From the NCBI RefSeq assembly GCF_001417735.1, contig NZ_BBUZ01000024.1, positions 244,094 to 308,093 on the forward strand: a stretch of 64,000 nucleotides of DNA. The letters run 5' to 3'. Below, piece by piece: positions 1 to 9,186 of the stretch. Made by a program: the position numbers and the translations under genes. The notes beneath the pieces were generated by a model. That model did no database searches. It worked only from the letters and a program-made list of their open reading frames with translations, and was not told the origin of the DNA. How positions within the stretch are numbered: position 1 is the stretch's first letter; each line of letters opens with the position of its first letter. This stretch comes from Streptomyces sp. NBRC 110028. GTDB taxonomy: Bacteria; Actinomycetota; Actinomycetes; Streptomycetales; Streptomycetaceae.

Positions 1-2571
1 CAGGACCACCGCCCCACCGAGGGCGGCAGCGACTGGGGCGTGGCGCGGCTTCCGGTCGGCAATCTGCTGCTGCGCCCGGCCGGGAAGATCACCGGCGTCG
101 ATCTGCGGCTGGACCTGTGGGACGCCGAGTTACGCGGCACGATCACCACCGACAAGGGCCGCCTCACCCTCCGCGCGCTGGTGCACAACGACCGGACGAT
201 GCTGCTGGCGACCGTCGGGGCGAGCACGGGCGAGGAGGGGTTCCGCTGGGAGTACCGGCCCTCCCCCGCCGTCAGCCCGCGCATCGTCCGCGAGGACCCG
301 CCGAAGGGCTTCGAGCCCAACCCGAAGCCGGTCACCCGCACCGAGGACGGGCTCGGCATCACCGTGCAGTCCATGGTCGCGGGCGGGCAGACGGTGACCG
401 CGTACAAGGAGCGCGGCACGGGCCGGGAGCGCTCGTACTACCTGTGCGTGGCGCATTCGTACCCCACGACGGACGCGGAGGGCCGGGCCCGCACCACGGT
501 CCGCAAGGCGTCCGCGCTGCCGGTCTCCAGCCTGCTGCGCACCCACCGCGACTGGTGGCACCGCTTCTACCGCAAGAGCTTCCTGTCGGTCCCCGACGGG
601 ATGCTGCAGAGCTTCTACTGGATCCAGCTGTACAAGCTCGCCTGCGCGGCCCGGGAGCACGCCCCCGTGATGGCCACCACCGGTCCCTGGGTCGAGCCCA
701 CCCCCTGGCCGGGGGTCTGGTGGAACCTCAACGTCCAGCTGGAGTACTGGCCGGTGCTGGGCTCCAACCACCTGGAGCTGGACGCGATCCCGCGCACCCT
801 CTCCGAGAACACCGACGTCCTGATCAGCGCCCTCAAACCGGAGTACCGCGCCGACTCGGCCGGGCTGCGCCGCTCCACCGACGCGCAGTGCGAGGACAAC
901 GGCACCGTGGCGGTGCCGGGCGTCGGCGACTCCCCGGAGGTCGGCAACCTGCCCTGGGCGCTGCACAACGTATGGCTGCACTACCGGCACTCGATGGACC
1001 GGGGCCTGCTGGAGGACGTCCTCCATCCGCTGCTGCGCCGCTCCACCAACTACTACCTGCACTTCCTGACCGAGCAGGCGGACGGCCGTCTGCATCTGCC
1101 GAAGACCTTCTCGCCCGAGTACGGCGCGGCTCCGGACTGCAACTACGACCTGGCGCTGCTGCGCTGGTCGTGCCGGACGCTGCTGGAGTCGGCCGAACTG
1201 CTGGGCAAGGACGATCCGCTGGCGCCGAGGTGGCGTGAGGTGCTGGACAAGCTCGTCCCGTACCCGGTGGACGAGAACGGCTTCATGGTGGGCGCCGGCG
1301 TCCCGTTCGCCACATCGCACCGCCACTACTCGCACATGCTCTCCGTCTACCCGCTCTACCTGGTCAACTGGGACCAGAAGGAGAACCGCGACCTGATCAC
1401 CCGGTCGCTGGAGCACTGGATCGGCTTCGAGGGCGCGCTGCGCGGCTACAGCTTCTCCGGCGCGGCCTCGATCTCGGCCCAGATGGGGCGGGGCGACGAC
1501 GCGCTGACGTATCTGCGCGAGCTGGTGGCGCGCTTCATCCAGCCCAACACCCACTACTACGAGGCGGGTCCGGTGATCGAGACCCCGCTGTCGGGCGCGC
1601 AGGCGATCCACGACATGCTCTGCCAGAGCTGGGGCGGGATCATCCGCTTCTTCCCCGGGGTGCCGGGCGAGTGGCGGGACGTGGCGCTGCACGACTTCCG
1701 CACCCAGGGCGCGTTCCTGGTCAGCGGGGTGCGCAAGGGCGGCAGGACGGCTTGGGTGCGGGTGCGGAGCCTGGCCGGGGAGCCGTGCCGGGTGCGGCAC
1801 TCACTGACCGGGCGGATCAAGGTCGCGGGGGTGGGCGGACCGGCGCCGAAGTGGCGCGACCTCGGGGACGGCGTGATCGAGCTGGAGATCGGCCGGGACG
1901 AGGAGGCGGTGATCTACCCGGCCACGGGAGCACGCCCGGACTTCGCGATCGCCCCGGTGAAGGTGTCGAAGCCCGCCGGCCGGTGGGGCATGCCGGAGCT
2001 GCCGCAGACCGGTCAGGTCACCCAGGTCGATCTGACGGGCGCCTTCGACAACGACGCGATCACCACCGAGATGTACTACGGCGACGGGGACTTCGACGGT
2101 ACGGGGCGCACGTACCCCATGGTCCAGCTGCCGCAGACCGGGCAGACCGAGGACGACGGGATCACCTTCGCGTTCACCAACGGCAGCGAGGGCTCGGACA
2201 ACAACGTGATCGCGGCGGGCCAGAAGGTCGCGGTCCCGGCGGGGAGCTACGCCCGGCTCCATGTGCTGGGCGCGGGCGACACCGGCAACGTCACGATCCC
2301 GGCGGTGGCCTCCTACGCGGACGGCTCGACCGCGAGGCTGAGCATCCGGCTGACGGCGTGGCTGTCGGGGCCGGCGTACGGGGAGACCGAGGCGGTGCGG
2401 ACCAGCCAGATCCACGCCCGGAGCGGCCCGGTGGGCACGAAGGCGGCGATCTTCCACCAGGTGGTGGCCCTGGACCCGGCCAAGGAGCTGTCCTCGATCA
2501 TCCTGGCCGCCCCGGCGTCGGGCGCCGCCCGGGCCCATGTCTTCGCGCTCTCGCTGGAGAAGAACAGCTGA
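1..2571 (+). CDS. GH95-like glycoside hydrolase (3' part, 5' end outside window)
   Basis: The frame is open from base 1, so the true start lies upstream; the first ATG/GTG-type start inside the window is at 40. About 857 codons are visible. The middle (about residues 180-560) looks like an (alpha/alpha)6-barrel of the GH95 alpha-L-fucosidase type, with the aromatic stretch WWNLNVQLEYWPVLGSNHLE and a later HRHYSHMLSVYP segment that fit family catalytic-barrel patterns. The last ~200 residues form a beta-rich accessory region (QTGQVTQVDLTGAFDNDAIT) resembling a carbohydrate-binding or Ig-like module. It probably releases terminal sugars from plant or animal glycans outside the cell; the signal peptide is not visible. 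The precise family is assigned by pattern, not by alignment. A strong hairpin terminator follows at 2610. Confidence 0.72.
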   Translation, partial: QDHRPTEGGSDWGVARLPVGNLLLRPAGKITGVDLRLDLWDAELRGTITTDKGRLTLRALVHNDRTMLLATVGASTGEEGFRWEYRPSPAVSPRIVREDPPKGFEPNPKPVTRTEDGLGITVQSMVAGGQTVTAYKERGTGRERSYYLCVAHSYPTTDAEGRARTTVRKASALPVSSLLRTHRDWWHRFYRKSFLSVPDGMLQSFYWIQLYKLACAAREHAPVMATTGPWVEPTPWPGVWWNLNVQLEYWPVLGSNHLELDAIPRTLSENTDVLISALKPEYRADSAGLRRSTDAQCEDNGTVAVPGVGDSPEVGNLPWALHNVWLHYRHSMDRGLLEDVLHPLLRRSTNYYLHFLTEQADGRLHLPKTFSPEYGAAPDCNYDLALLRWSCRTLLESAELLGKDDPLAPRWREVLDKLVPYPVDENGFMVGAGVPFATSHRHYSHMLSVYPLYLVNWDQKENRDLITRSLEHWIGFEGALRGYSFSGAASISAQMGRGDDALTYLRELVARFIQPNTHYYEAGPVIETPLSGAQAIHDMLCQSWGGIIRFFPGVPGEWRDVALHDFRTQGAFLVSGVRKGGRTAWVRVRSLAGEPCRVRHSLTGRIKVAGVGGPAPKWRDLGDGVIELEIGRDEEAVIYPATGARPDFAIAPVKVSKPAGRWGMPELPQTGQVTQVDLTGAFDNDAITTEMYYGDGDFDGTGRTYPMVQLPQTGQTEDDGITFAFTNGSEGSDNNVIAAGQKVAVPAGSYARLHVLGAGDTGNVTIPAVASYADGSTARLSIRLTAWLSGPAYGETEAVRTSQIHARSGPVGTKAAIFHQVVALDPAKELSSIILAAPASGAARAHVFALSLEKNS

Positions 2572-2609
2572 GGGCGGCCCCACAACCCACACAACCGAAC
2601 ATCACCGGC

Positions 2610-2640
2610 AACGGCCGCCCCTCCCGGGGCGGCCGTTTCT
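2610..2640 (+). terminator. Rho-independent terminator of the GH95-like gene
   Basis: A perfect 12-bp stem (AACGGCCGCCCC / GGGGCGGCCGTT) with a TCCC loop is followed by TTCTTG. It lies 39 bases after the GH95-like stop codon. Confidence 0.85.
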
Positions 2641-2703
2641 TGCTCATGTGTGCAGCCGAGATGACAACTGAGAGAATTTGTTGGCACTCAGTGTCTTGCG
2701 AGG

Positions 2704-2803
2704 TGGCACACCGTGCCATACGGTGAAGGTGTCCGGGCGGCCGGCGCGCTGCACACCTCGCGCGTCGGCTGTCCCCGCAAGCCGCCTTGCGCGCCCGGAC
2801 ACC
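2704..2803 (+). promoter_or_regulatory. Two inverted repeats in the ccr leader/promoter region
   Basis: The 320 bases between the upstream terminator and ccr hold no convincing gene. Two symmetric elements are visible. TGGCAC-ACC-GTGCCA at 2704-2718 looks like an operator for a dimeric repressor. A perfect 12-bp inverted repeat, GGTGTCCGGGCG at 2728-2739 and CGCCCGGACACC at 2792-2803, could fold the intervening 52 bases into a leader stem-loop. I could not assign a clear -10/-35 pair. I saw no cobalamin-riboswitch B12 box, although the second gene needs B12. Confidence 0.4.
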
Positions 2804-2960
2804 GCCTGCGTCACCAGGCGGGCCACGGCGCTCACCCGCGCCCACGGCCGAGCACCTCCGCCGAACCGACGGCACAGCAGCCAGCCAGCAGCTTTCACCC
2901 CCGTCACGAGCCCAGCGTTCCCTCAGGCGTCCCCTCCCGGACGCTTCGCCGGAGGCACCG

Positions 2961-4298
2961 ATGAACGAGATACTTGACGCGATCCTGGCGTCGGACACCA
3001 GCCCCCAGGACTTCGCCGCCCTGCGCGTCCCCGAGTCGTACCGCGCGGTGACCGTGCGCAAGGACGAGGCCGAGATGTTCGCCGGCCTCACCACCAAGGA
3101 GAAGGACCCCCGTAAGTCGCTGCACGTGGACGAGGTCCCGGTGCCCGAACTCGGCCCCGGTGAGGCCCTGATCGCCGTCATGGCCAGCTCGGTCAACTAC
3201 AACTCCGTGTGGACCTCCATCTTCGAGCCGCTGCCCACCTTCGGCTTCCTGGAGCGGTACGGCAAGCTCTCCCCGCTCACCAAGCGGCACGACCTGCCGT
3301 ACCACATCATCGGCTCCGACCTCGCGGGCGTCGTGCTGCGCACCGGCCCCGGCGTGAACGCCTGGCAGCCGGGCGCCGAGGTCGTCGCGCACTGCCTGTC
3401 GGTCGAGCTGGAGAGCGCCGACGGCCACAACGACACCATGCTCGACCCGGAGCAGCGCATCTGGGGCTTCGAGACCAACTTCGGCGGGCTCGCCGAGATC
3501 GCCCTCGTCAAGTCCAACCAGCTCATGCCCAAGCCGAAGCATCTGAGCTGGGAGGAGGCGGCCGCGCCGGGCCTGGTCAACTCGACCGCGTACCGGCAGC
3601 TCGTCTCCCGCAACGGCGCCGGGATGAAGCAGGGCGACAACGTCCTGATCTGGGGCGCGAGCGGCGGACTCGGCTCCTACGCCACCCAGTTCGCGCTGGC
3701 CGGCGGGGCGAACCCCATCTGCGTCGTCTCCTCCCCCCAGAAGGCCGAGATCTGCCGGAAGATGGGCGCCCAGGCGATCATCGACCGCACCGCCGAGGAC
3801 TACCGCTTCTGGAAGGACGAGCGCACCCAGGACCAGCGCGAGTGGAAGCGGTTCGGAAGTAAGATCCGCGAACTGACCGGCGGCGAGGACGTGGACATCG
3901 TCTTCGAGCACCCGGGCCGGGAGACCTTCGGCGCGAGCGTGTACGTCACCCGCAAGGGCGGCACGATCGTCACCTGCGCCTCGACCTCCGGCTACACCCA
4001 CGAGTACGACAACCGCTACCTGTGGATGTCGCTGAAGCGGATCGTCGGCTCCCACTTCGCCAACTACCGCGAGGCGTGGGAGGCCAACCGCCTCATCGCC
4101 AAGGGCAAGATCCACCCGACGCTGTCCAGGACGTACCGCATGGACGAGACCGGCCAGGCCGCGTACGACGTCCACCGCAACCTCCACCAGGGCAAGGTCG
4201 GCGTGCTGTGCCTGGCCCCCGAGGAGGGCATGGGCGTGCGCGACCAGGCGATGCGCGACCAGCACATCGAGGCCATCAACCGCTTCAGGGACGTCTGA
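2961..4298 (+). CDS. ccr: crotonyl-CoA carboxylase/reductase
   Basis: This 445-residue medium-chain dehydrogenase/reductase carries out NADPH-dependent reductive carboxylation of crotonyl-CoA to ethylmalonyl-CoA, the defining step of the ethylmalonyl-CoA pathway, and also supplies ethylmalonyl-CoA for polyketides. The N-terminal half is GroES-like (SSVNYNSVWTSIFEPL), followed by a Rossmann fold with WGASGGLGSYATQFA around residues 230-245 and FEHPGRETFGASVYVTRKGG near 315. The start ATG is preceded by GGAGG five bases upstream. It overlaps ecm by one base (TGATG), so the operon is translationally coupled. Acetyl-CoA assimilation and extender-unit supply are the expected roles. Confidence 0.95.
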   Translation: MNEILDAILASDTSPQDFAALRVPESYRAVTVRKDEAEMFAGLTTKEKDPRKSLHVDEVPVPELGPGEALIAVMASSVNYNSVWTSIFEPLPTFGFLERYGKLSPLTKRHDLPYHIIGSDLAGVVLRTGPGVNAWQPGAEVVAHCLSVELESADGHNDTMLDPEQRIWGFETNFGGLAEIALVKSNQLMPKPKHLSWEEAAAPGLVNSTAYRQLVSRNGAGMKQGDNVLIWGASGGLGSYATQFALAGGANPICVVSSPQKAEICRKMGAQAIIDRTAEDYRFWKDERTQDQREWKRFGSKIRELTGGEDVDIVFEHPGRETFGASVYVTRKGGTIVTCASTSGYTHEYDNRYLWMSLKRIVGSHFANYREAWEANRLIAKGKIHPTLSRTYRMDETGQAAYDVHRNLHQGKVGVLCLAPEEGMGVRDQAMRDQHIEAINRFRDV

Positions 4299-6316
4299 TG
4301 GGTGGCGAACCCCGCCCCAAGGACCGCCCGTGGCTCATGCGGACCTACGCCGGGCACTCCACCGCCGAGGCGTCCAACGAGCTGTACCGGCGCAACCTGG
4401 CCAAGGGCCAGACCGGTCTTTCGGTCGCCTTCGACCTGCCCACCCAGACCGGCTACGACCCCGACCACATCCTCGCCCGCGGCGAGGTGGGCCGGGTCGG
4501 GGTCCCGGTCTCCCATCTGGGTGACATGCGGCGGCTGTTCCAGGACATCCCGCTGGAGCAGATGAACACCTCCATGACCATCAACGCCACCGCCATGTGG
4601 CTGCTGGCGCTGTACCAGGTGGTCGCGGAGGAGCACGGCGCCGATCCGGCGAAGCTCCAGGGGACGACGCAGAACGACATCGTCAAGGAGTACCTGTCGC
4701 GCGGGACGCATGTCTTCCCGCCGGGGCCGAGCCTGCGGCTGACCACCGACATGATCGCGTACACGGTCCACCACATCCCCAAGTGGAACCCGATCAACAT
4801 CTGCAGCTACCACCTGCAGGAGGCCGGGGCCACTCCGGTGCAGGAGATCGCGTACGCCATGTCGACGGCGATCGCCGTCCTGGACGCGGTCTTCGACTCC
4901 GGGCAGGTGCCCGAGGAGCGCAAGGGCGATGTGGTGGCCCGGATCTCCTTCTTCGTGAACGCGGGTGTCCGGTTCATCGAGGAGATGTGCAAGATGCGCG
5001 CCTTCGGCCGCATCTGGGACCGGATCACCCGGGAGCGCTACGGCATCGAGAACCCCAAACACCGCCGCTTCCGCTACGGCGTCCAGGTCAACTCGCTCGG
5101 GCTCACCGAGGCCCAGCCGGAGAACAACGTCCAGCGCATCGTGCTGGAGATGCTCGCCGTCACCCTCTCCAAGGACGCCCGCGCCCGCGCCGTCCAGCTG
5201 CCCGCCTGGAACGAGGCGCTGGGCCTGCCCCGGCCCTGGGACCAGCAGTGGTCGCTGCGCATCCAGCAGGTGCTGGCGCAGGAGAGCGATCTGCTGGAGT
5301 ACGACGACATCTTCGCGGGCAGCCGCGTCATCGAGGCCAAGGTCGCCGAGCTGACCGGGGAGGCGGAGGCCGAGATCGAGCGCATCCAGGAGATGGGCGG
5401 GGCGATGGCCGCCGTCGAGTCCGGCTATCTCAAGGCGCGGCTGGTCGCCTCGCACGCCGCCCGGCGGGCCCGGATCGAGGCGGGTGAGGAGAGGATCGTC
5501 GGCGTCAACTGCTACGAGTCCACCGAGCCCAATCCGCTCACCGCCGACCTGGACACCGCGATCATGACGGTGGACCCGGCGAACGAGGCCCGAGTGGCCT
5601 CCGCCCTGCACACCTGGCGTGAGCAGCGCGACGCGCACCGCGCCGAGAGCGCGCTCTCGGCGCTCCGCAAGGCCGCCATGGGCACCGACAACCTGATGGC
5701 CGCGACGGTGGAGTGCGCCCGCGCCGGGGTCACCACCGGCGAGTGGGCCTGGGCCCTGCGCGAGGTCTTCGGCGAGTTCCGGGCCCCCACCGGGGTCGGC
5801 GGGGCGCCCGTGGCCGTCACCGCGGAGGCGGGCAGCCGGCTCGCCGCCGTACGCGAGAAGGTCGGGAAGACCGCGGCCGAGCTGGGCGGCGGGCGGCTGC
5901 GGCTGCTGGTCGGCAAGCCCGGCCTGGACGGGCACAGCAACGGCGCCGAGCAGATCGCCGTACGGGCCAGGGACGCCGGGTTCGAGGTGATCTACCAGGG
6001 CATCCGGCTCACCCCGGAGCAGATCGTCACGGCGGCCGTCGCCGAGGACGTGCACTGCGTCGGCCTGTCGATCCTCTCCGGTTCGCACGCCGAGCTGGTG
6101 CCCGACGTCCTGGAGCGGCTGCGGCGGGCCGGGGCGCGGGACATTCCCGTCATCGTCGGCGGCATCATCCCGGCCGCGGACGCCGCCGCGCTGCGCTCGG
6201 CGGGTGTCGCCGCCGTCTTCACCCCCAAGGACTTCGGTATCACGGAGATCATCGGCCGTATCGTCGACGAGATCCGTTCCGCGAACACGCTTCCCGCACT
6301 GGAGGTTCCCGCATGA
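4298..6316 (+). CDS. ecm: ethylmalonyl-CoA mutase, B12-dependent (Ecm/MeaA)
   Basis: A 672-residue single-chain acyl-CoA mutase that converts ethylmalonyl-CoA to methylsuccinyl-CoA. The N-terminal substrate-binding barrel (about residues 1-520) includes the family-typical TGLSVAFDLPTQTGYDPDH and AMWLLALYQVVAEEHGADP. The C-terminal B12 domain (about 540-672) carries the DGHSNG motif (DxHxxG) whose His ligates cobalt, followed by SILSGSH. It sits between ccr and mcl with one- and four-base overlaps, which favours Ecm over a methylmalonyl- or isobutyryl-CoA mutase. Streptomyces copies are often named meaA. Confidence 0.93.
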   Translation: MGGEPRPKDRPWLMRTYAGHSTAEASNELYRRNLAKGQTGLSVAFDLPTQTGYDPDHILARGEVGRVGVPVSHLGDMRRLFQDIPLEQMNTSMTINATAMWLLALYQVVAEEHGADPAKLQGTTQNDIVKEYLSRGTHVFPPGPSLRLTTDMIAYTVHHIPKWNPINICSYHLQEAGATPVQEIAYAMSTAIAVLDAVFDSGQVPEERKGDVVARISFFVNAGVRFIEEMCKMRAFGRIWDRITRERYGIENPKHRRFRYGVQVNSLGLTEAQPENNVQRIVLEMLAVTLSKDARARAVQLPAWNEALGLPRPWDQQWSLRIQQVLAQESDLLEYDDIFAGSRVIEAKVAELTGEAEAEIERIQEMGGAMAAVESGYLKARLVASHAARRARIEAGEERIVGVNCYESTEPNPLTADLDTAIMTVDPANEARVASALHTWREQRDAHRAESALSALRKAAMGTDNLMAATVECARAGVTTGEWAWALREVFGEFRAPTGVGGAPVAVTAEAGSRLAAVREKVGKTAAELGGGRLRLLVGKPGLDGHSNGAEQIAVRARDAGFEVIYQGIRLTPEQIVTAAVAEDVHCVGLSILSGSHAELVPDVLERLRRAGARDIPVIVGGIIPAADAAALRSAGVAAVFTPKDFGITEIIGRIVDEIRSANTLPALEVPA

Positions 6317-7290
6317 CCGCCCCCGACGGCTCCGCGCCCAACCGGCTGCGTCCGCGCCGCTCCTGCCTGGCCGTACCCGGGTCCAATCCGCGCTTCCTGG
6401 AGAAGGCGCAGGGGCTTGCCGCCGACCAGGTCTTCCTGGACCTGGAGGACGCCTGCGCCCCGCTGGCCAAGCCCGAGGCGCGGCACACGATCGTGAAGTT
6501 CCTCAACGAGGGCGACTGGACCGGCAAGACGCGGGTCGTGCGCGTCAACGACTGGACGACCGAGTGGACGTACCGCGACGTCGTCACCGTCGTCGAGGGC
6601 GCGGGGCCGAACCTCGACTGCGTCATGCTGCCGAAGGTGCAGGACGCTCAAGCGGTGGTGGCGCTGGACCTGCTGCTGACCCAGATCGAGAAGACGATGG
6701 GCTTCGAGGTCGGGCGGATCGGCATCGAGGCGCAGATCGAGAACGCGCGGGGCCTGAACAACGTCAACGAGATCGCGCAGGCTTCCCCGCGGGTGGAGAC
6801 GATCATCTTCGGCCCGGCCGACTTCATGGCGTCCATCAACATGAAGTCGCTGGTCGTGGGCGAGCAGCCGCCCGGCTACCCGGCGGACGCCTACCACTAC
6901 ATCCTGATGAAGATCCTGATGGCCGCGCGCGCCAACGACCTCCAGGCCATCGACGGCCCCTACCTCCAGATCAAAAACGTGGACGGCTTCCGCGAGGTGG
7001 CCGGGCGCGCGGCGGCGCTCGGCTTCGACGGGAAGTGGGTGCTGCACCCGGGCCAGGTGGAGGCGGCGAACGAGGTCTTCTCACCGTCGCAGGAGGACTA
7101 CGACCACGCCGAGCTGATCCTCGACGCGTACGAGTACTGCACGTCCGAGGCGGGCGGCAAGAAGGGCTCGGCCATGCTGGGCGACGAGATGATCGACGAG
7201 GCCAGCCGCAAGATGGCGCTGGTCATCGCGGGCAAGGGCCGTGCGGCCGGGATGGCCCGTACGTCCTCCTTCGAGCCCCCGGAGGCGTGA
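6313..7290 (+). CDS. mcl: HpcH/HpaI-family beta-methylmalyl-CoA/malyl-CoA lyase
   Basis: A 325-residue CitE/HpcH-type TIM-barrel enzyme. It starts with the family signature RRSCLAVPGSNPRFLEKA, then DQVFLDLEDACAP (Mg/CoA-binding acidic residues) and GIEAQIENARGLNN. In this operon it should cleave beta-methylmalyl-CoA to glyoxylate and propionyl-CoA, and perhaps condense or cleave malyl-CoA. It overlaps ecm by ATGA and is followed closely by the MaoC-type hydratase that makes its substrate. The lyase direction is inferred from the pathway; thioesterase activity, known for some relatives, cannot be excluded. Confidence 0.88.
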   Translation: MTAPDGSAPNRLRPRRSCLAVPGSNPRFLEKAQGLAADQVFLDLEDACAPLAKPEARHTIVKFLNEGDWTGKTRVVRVNDWTTEWTYRDVVTVVEGAGPNLDCVMLPKVQDAQAVVALDLLLTQIEKTMGFEVGRIGIEAQIENARGLNNVNEIAQASPRVETIIFGPADFMASINMKSLVVGEQPPGYPADAYHYILMKILMAARANDLQAIDGPYLQIKNVDGFREVAGRAAALGFDGKWVLHPGQVEAANEVFSPSQEDYDHAELILDAYEYCTSEAGGKKGSAMLGDEMIDEASRKMALVIAGKGRAAGMARTSSFEPPEA

Positions 7291-7295
7291 GCACG

Positions 7296-7802
7296 ATGCA
7301 GTTCGGCCGCACTTACGAAGAGTTCACGGTGGGCGACGTCTACCGGCACTGGCCGGGAAAGACGGTCACCGAGTACGACGACCATCTCTTCTGTCTGCTC
7401 ACCATGAATCATCACCCGCTGCACATGGACAGCAACTATGCCGAGAAGACGACCGATTTCGGCAAGAACGTGGTGGTCGGTAACTACATCTACTCCCTGC
7501 TGCTCGGGATGTCGGTGCCGGACGTCTCCGGAAAGGCCATCGCCAACCTGGAGATCGAGTCACTGAAGCATGTCGCGCCGACCTTCCACGGCGACACTCT
7601 CTACGGCGAGACCGAGGTGCTGGACAAGACGCCGTCGAAGTCCAAATCCGACCGGGGAATCGTGCACGTGGAGACGAAGGGCTACAAGCAGGACGGCACC
7701 CTCGTGTGCGTCTTCCGGCGGAAGGTGATGGTGCCGACCGCCGCGTACATCAAGGAGCGGGGCGGCGAACAGCCGGGCCGCCCGGAGCTGGGAGGGCAGT
7801 GA
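7296..7802 (+). CDS. mch: MaoC-like hotdog hydratase (mesaconyl-C1-CoA hydratase)
   Basis: A 168-residue single hotdog-fold protein expected to hydrate mesaconyl-C1-CoA to beta-methylmalyl-CoA. MaoC-type features are visible: FTVGDVYRHWPGKTVTEYDD, then NHHPLHMDSNYAEKTTDFGK with the Asn/His region used for catalysis, and VVGNYIYSLLLGM. It is about half the size of the alphaproteobacterial enzyme, which has two hotdog units, so it probably works as a dimer. I chose ATG 7296, ten bases after GGAGG; a GTG at 7287 would sit directly on that ribosome-binding site. It lies one base before mcd. Confidence 0.85.
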   Translation: MQFGRTYEEFTVGDVYRHWPGKTVTEYDDHLFCLLTMNHHPLHMDSNYAEKTTDFGKNVVVGNYIYSLLLGMSVPDVSGKAIANLEIESLKHVAPTFHGDTLYGETEVLDKTPSKSKSDRGIVHVETKGYKQDGTLVCVFRRKVMVPTAAYIKERGGEQPGRPELGGQ

Positions 7803-7803
7803 T

Positions 7804-9006
7804 ATGGGCCGTCTGGCGCAGACCGAGGGACTGACCGACATCCAGCGGGAGATCCTCGCCACGGTCAGGGAGTTTGTCGACAAGGAGATCCTGCCGGTCG
7901 CCACCGAACTGGAGCACCGCGACGAATATCCGACCCGGATCGTCGAGGGCCTGAAGGAGCTGGGCCTCTTCGGGCTGATGATCCCGGAGGAATACGGCGG
8001 ACTCGGTGAGTCACTGCTCACCTACGCACTGTGCGTGGAGGAGATCGCCCGCGGCTGGATGAGCGTCTCCGGCATCATCAACACGCACTTCATCGTGGCG
8101 TACATGCTGAAGCAGCACGGCACCCAGGAGCAGAAAGACTATTTCCTGCCCAAGATGGCGCTCGGGGAGATCCGCGGCGCCTTCTCGATGTCGGAGCCGG
8201 CACTCGGCTCCGATGTGTCGGCGATCACCAGCAAGGCGGTGCCGGACGGCGACGAGTACGTGCTGACCGGCCAGAAGATGTGGCTGACCAACGGCGGCAC
8301 CTCCACGCTGGTGGCGGTCCTGTGCCGGACCGGCGAACCGCGGGAGGGTGTTCCTCCGCACAAGTCCATGACGACCTTCCTGGTCGAGAAGGAGCCGGGC
8401 TTCGGCGAGGTCCGGCCCGGGCTGACCATTCCCGGCAAGATCGAGAAGATGGGCTACAAGGGGGTCGACACCACCGAGCTCATCATGGACGGACTGCGCA
8501 TTCCGGCCGATCGGGTACTCGGCGGAGAGACCAACCGCGGTTTTTACCAAATGATGGACGGAGTGGAGGTCGGCCGGGTCAATGTGGCCGCGCGGGGCTG
8601 TGGCGTGGCACAGCGCGCATTCGAGCTGGGCGTTGCGTACGCACAGCAGCGGCACACCTTCGGCAAGCCGATCGCCCAGCATCAAGCCATCCAGTTCAAA
8701 CTGGCCGAAATGGGAACAAAGGTCGAGGCGGCTCATGCGATGATGGTCAATGCGGCCCGCAAGAAGGACGCGGGCGCGCGCAACGACCTCGAAGCGGGAA
8801 TGGCGAAGTACCTGGCGTCCGAGTACTGCAAAGAGGTCGTGGAGGACGCCTTCCGCATCCACGGCGGGTACGGCTTCTCCAAGGAATACGAGATCGAGCG
8901 CCTCTACCGTGAGGCACCGATGCTCCTCATCGGCGAAGGTACCGCCGAGATTCAGAAAATGATTATTGGACGACGACTGCTGGAGGATTACCGAACCCAC
9001 GGCTGA
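7804..9006 (+). CDS. mcd: acyl-CoA dehydrogenase, probable (2S)-methylsuccinyl-CoA dehydrogenase
   Basis: A 400-residue FAD-dependent acyl-CoA dehydrogenase with the usual order: alpha-helical N-terminus, beta domain (AFSMSEPALGSDVSAITSKA) and C-terminal helices ending RIHGGYGFSKEYEIERLYR and GEGTAEIQKMIIGRRLL. In this operon it should oxidise (2S)-methylsuccinyl-CoA to mesaconyl-C1-CoA, passing electrons to ETF. The Rhodobacter enzyme is longer; this one has ordinary acyl-CoA dehydrogenase length. The product name rests mainly on context. Codon choice in the 3' half is slightly more A/T-rich than in its neighbours. Confidence 0.85.
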   Translation: MGRLAQTEGLTDIQREILATVREFVDKEILPVATELEHRDEYPTRIVEGLKELGLFGLMIPEEYGGLGESLLTYALCVEEIARGWMSVSGIINTHFIVAYMLKQHGTQEQKDYFLPKMALGEIRGAFSMSEPALGSDVSAITSKAVPDGDEYVLTGQKMWLTNGGTSTLVAVLCRTGEPREGVPPHKSMTTFLVEKEPGFGEVRPGLTIPGKIEKMGYKGVDTTELIMDGLRIPADRVLGGETNRGFYQMMDGVEVGRVNVAARGCGVAQRAFELGVAYAQQRHTFGKPIAQHQAIQFKLAEMGTKVEAAHAMMVNAARKKDAGARNDLEAGMAKYLASEYCKEVVEDAFRIHGGYGFSKEYEIERLYREAPMLLIGEGTAEIQKMIIGRRLLEDYRTHG

Positions 9007-9186
9007 TGTCCCTTTTGGGGCGGTATCCACGAGAAGAAGGTCACACCGCGCCATGGGTCTTCGGCCACTGACAAGCCACCGACAGGCCCTGGCGCTTGCC
9101 CAGTTACCGCTCGCAACCGATACCATCCCGGGAAAGCCGCCGTCCCCAGTCTTGCGTCGCGGCATCCTCCGCTACGAAGGTCATCC

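Noticed and set aside
2681..2710. CIRCE-like HrcA operator (GGCACTC)
   Set aside because: Only one half-site resembles CIRCE; the matching inverted half at the right spacing is missing.
2641..2960. Cobalamin riboswitch before ccr-ecm
   Set aside because: The operon encodes a B12 enzyme, but no B12-box sequence or multi-stem layout was found; only simple inverted repeats are present.
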